A DNA stretch of 64,000 nucleotides. Origin: Typha latifolia (Eukaryota > Streptophyta > Magnoliopsida > Poales > Typhaceae). The stretch lies in assembly GCA_019914945.1 (NCBI GenBank), contig CM034100.1:2617209-2681208 (forward strand), written 5' to 3'. The notes under the pieces are model-generated. The model was not told where the DNA came from. It saw only the letters and a list, made by a program, of their open reading frames with translations, and ran no database searches. The position numbers and the translations under genes were made by a program. Positions 63,519 through 64,000 of the stretch are shown piece after piece (the first letter of the stretch is position 1; each line of letters begins with the position of its first letter).

Positions 63519-63863
63519 ATGGCGCTGGCCACCAAGAACTTCCCGCCTTTATCATTCTGTCCTTGTCCAAACCTGAACCATAAATCCAAACCTAGATTTC
63601 TTGCTAAGAAGCCCTCGTTCTCACCTCGTAGAGCCCTAGAGATTCGCTGTGCGAAGCGGACGGGGAAGCAGCGGTACCCATCGGAGAAGAAGAAGCTCGA
63701 GAGGGCGAGCAAGACCCAACTCAAAACCGAGGTCGCGAACCGCGAGGACGGGTTCTGGAGACTCTCCAAGCTCGGCGTCCCCGCGCATAAGGACCCCGGC
63801 AAAGATTCCGTCGCCGTCTCCCTACCTCTGCTCGAAGCAATTGCCAAAGTGCTCGAATTTCCG
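63519..63863 (+). CDS. First exon of a plastid-targeted protein, possibly a PDE327-like FAD-dependent oxidoreductase (partial)
   Basis: Exon 1 encodes 115 residues to a GTAATG donor at 63864 (CCG|GTAATG). The rest lies beyond the window. Residues 1 to about 45 (MALATKNFPPLSFCPCPNLN, then Ser/Lys/Arg-rich with few acids) look like a chloroplast transit peptide. The body continues basic to GFWRLSKLGVPAHKDPGKDS and ends LLEAIAKVLEFP. That end resembles the N-terminus of plant plastid FAD/NAD(P)-binding oxidoreductases such as PDE327, as far as I remember, but the dinucleotide-binding motif is not in this exon, so the assignment is tentative. The ATG is the first in the open frame and has good context (CCCATGG). 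Confidence 0.55.
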
Positions 63864-64000
63864 GTAATGATGAAGGATTCTCAGTATTTTTTTGGGTTAT
63901 GATGGAAATTAGTACAAGTGTAGAACTATTGGAAAAAGATACTGTCTTGAATCGAATTTTGGTTGCGAGTTGCAGACAGTTGTCTCGGAGGTCATCTTAT

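Overview
The window is ordinary nuclear DNA of a flowering plant. Coding regions are split by GT-AG introns, the spacers are AT-rich, and every recognisable protein is a plant-type family member. GC-rich first exons beside AT-rich introns, together with the monocot-like look of several proteins, suggest a non-grass monocot, but this is inference and no species can be named from the sequence. I rebuilt eleven complete protein-coding genes and the first exon of a twelfth. All 33 coding introns I placed are GT-AG and keep the reading frame, which is strong internal support for the models.

Layout, left to right. A three-exon beta-tubulin gene (1478-4243, minus) with a leader intron is followed by a membrane-anchored family-2-like glycosyltransferase (7097-10132, minus). 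Next come a twelve-exon SCAB1-like actin-binding protein (11597-19357, minus), a five-exon mitochondrial gamma carbonic anhydrase of respiratory complex I (21423-25810, minus), a UGT87-type UDP-glycosyltransferase (26885-28716, minus) and a tau-class glutathione S-transferase (30610-31442, minus). After a gene-free 3.8 kb spacer come the mitochondrial ATP synthase assembly factor ATP12 (35284-38523, minus) and the GPI-transamidase subunit GAA1 (39116-43445, minus). The right third holds a MYBC1-type GARP transcription factor (46748-47686, plus), an R3H-SUZ RNA-binding protein (52984-56883, minus), an ER-tethered bZIP17/28-type stress transcription factor (57896-62566, plus), and exon 1 of a plastid-targeted protein that runs off the window (63519 onward, plus).

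The genes do not form a pathway. From memory of the Arabidopsis map, however, two neighbourhoods look like old conserved gene order: beta-tubulin beside the glycosyltransferase, and MYBC1 - R3H - bZIP17/28. The R3H and bZIP genes are head-to-head with about 1 kb between their start codons.

The spacers and long introns hold microsatellites, several short diverged tandem duplications, one clear terminal-inverted-repeat (MITE-like) element at 43.8-44.34 kb, and dispersed AT-rich repeat families. I see no tRNA, rRNA, CRISPR array, intact retroelement or viral insert. I found no convincing undescribed system. The observations most worth checking are the frameshifted end of the gamma carbonic anhydrase, an altered site-1-protease motif in the bZIP protein, a 22-bp palindrome centred on a G-box, a microsatellite-coded tail on the GST, and the conserved gene blocks.
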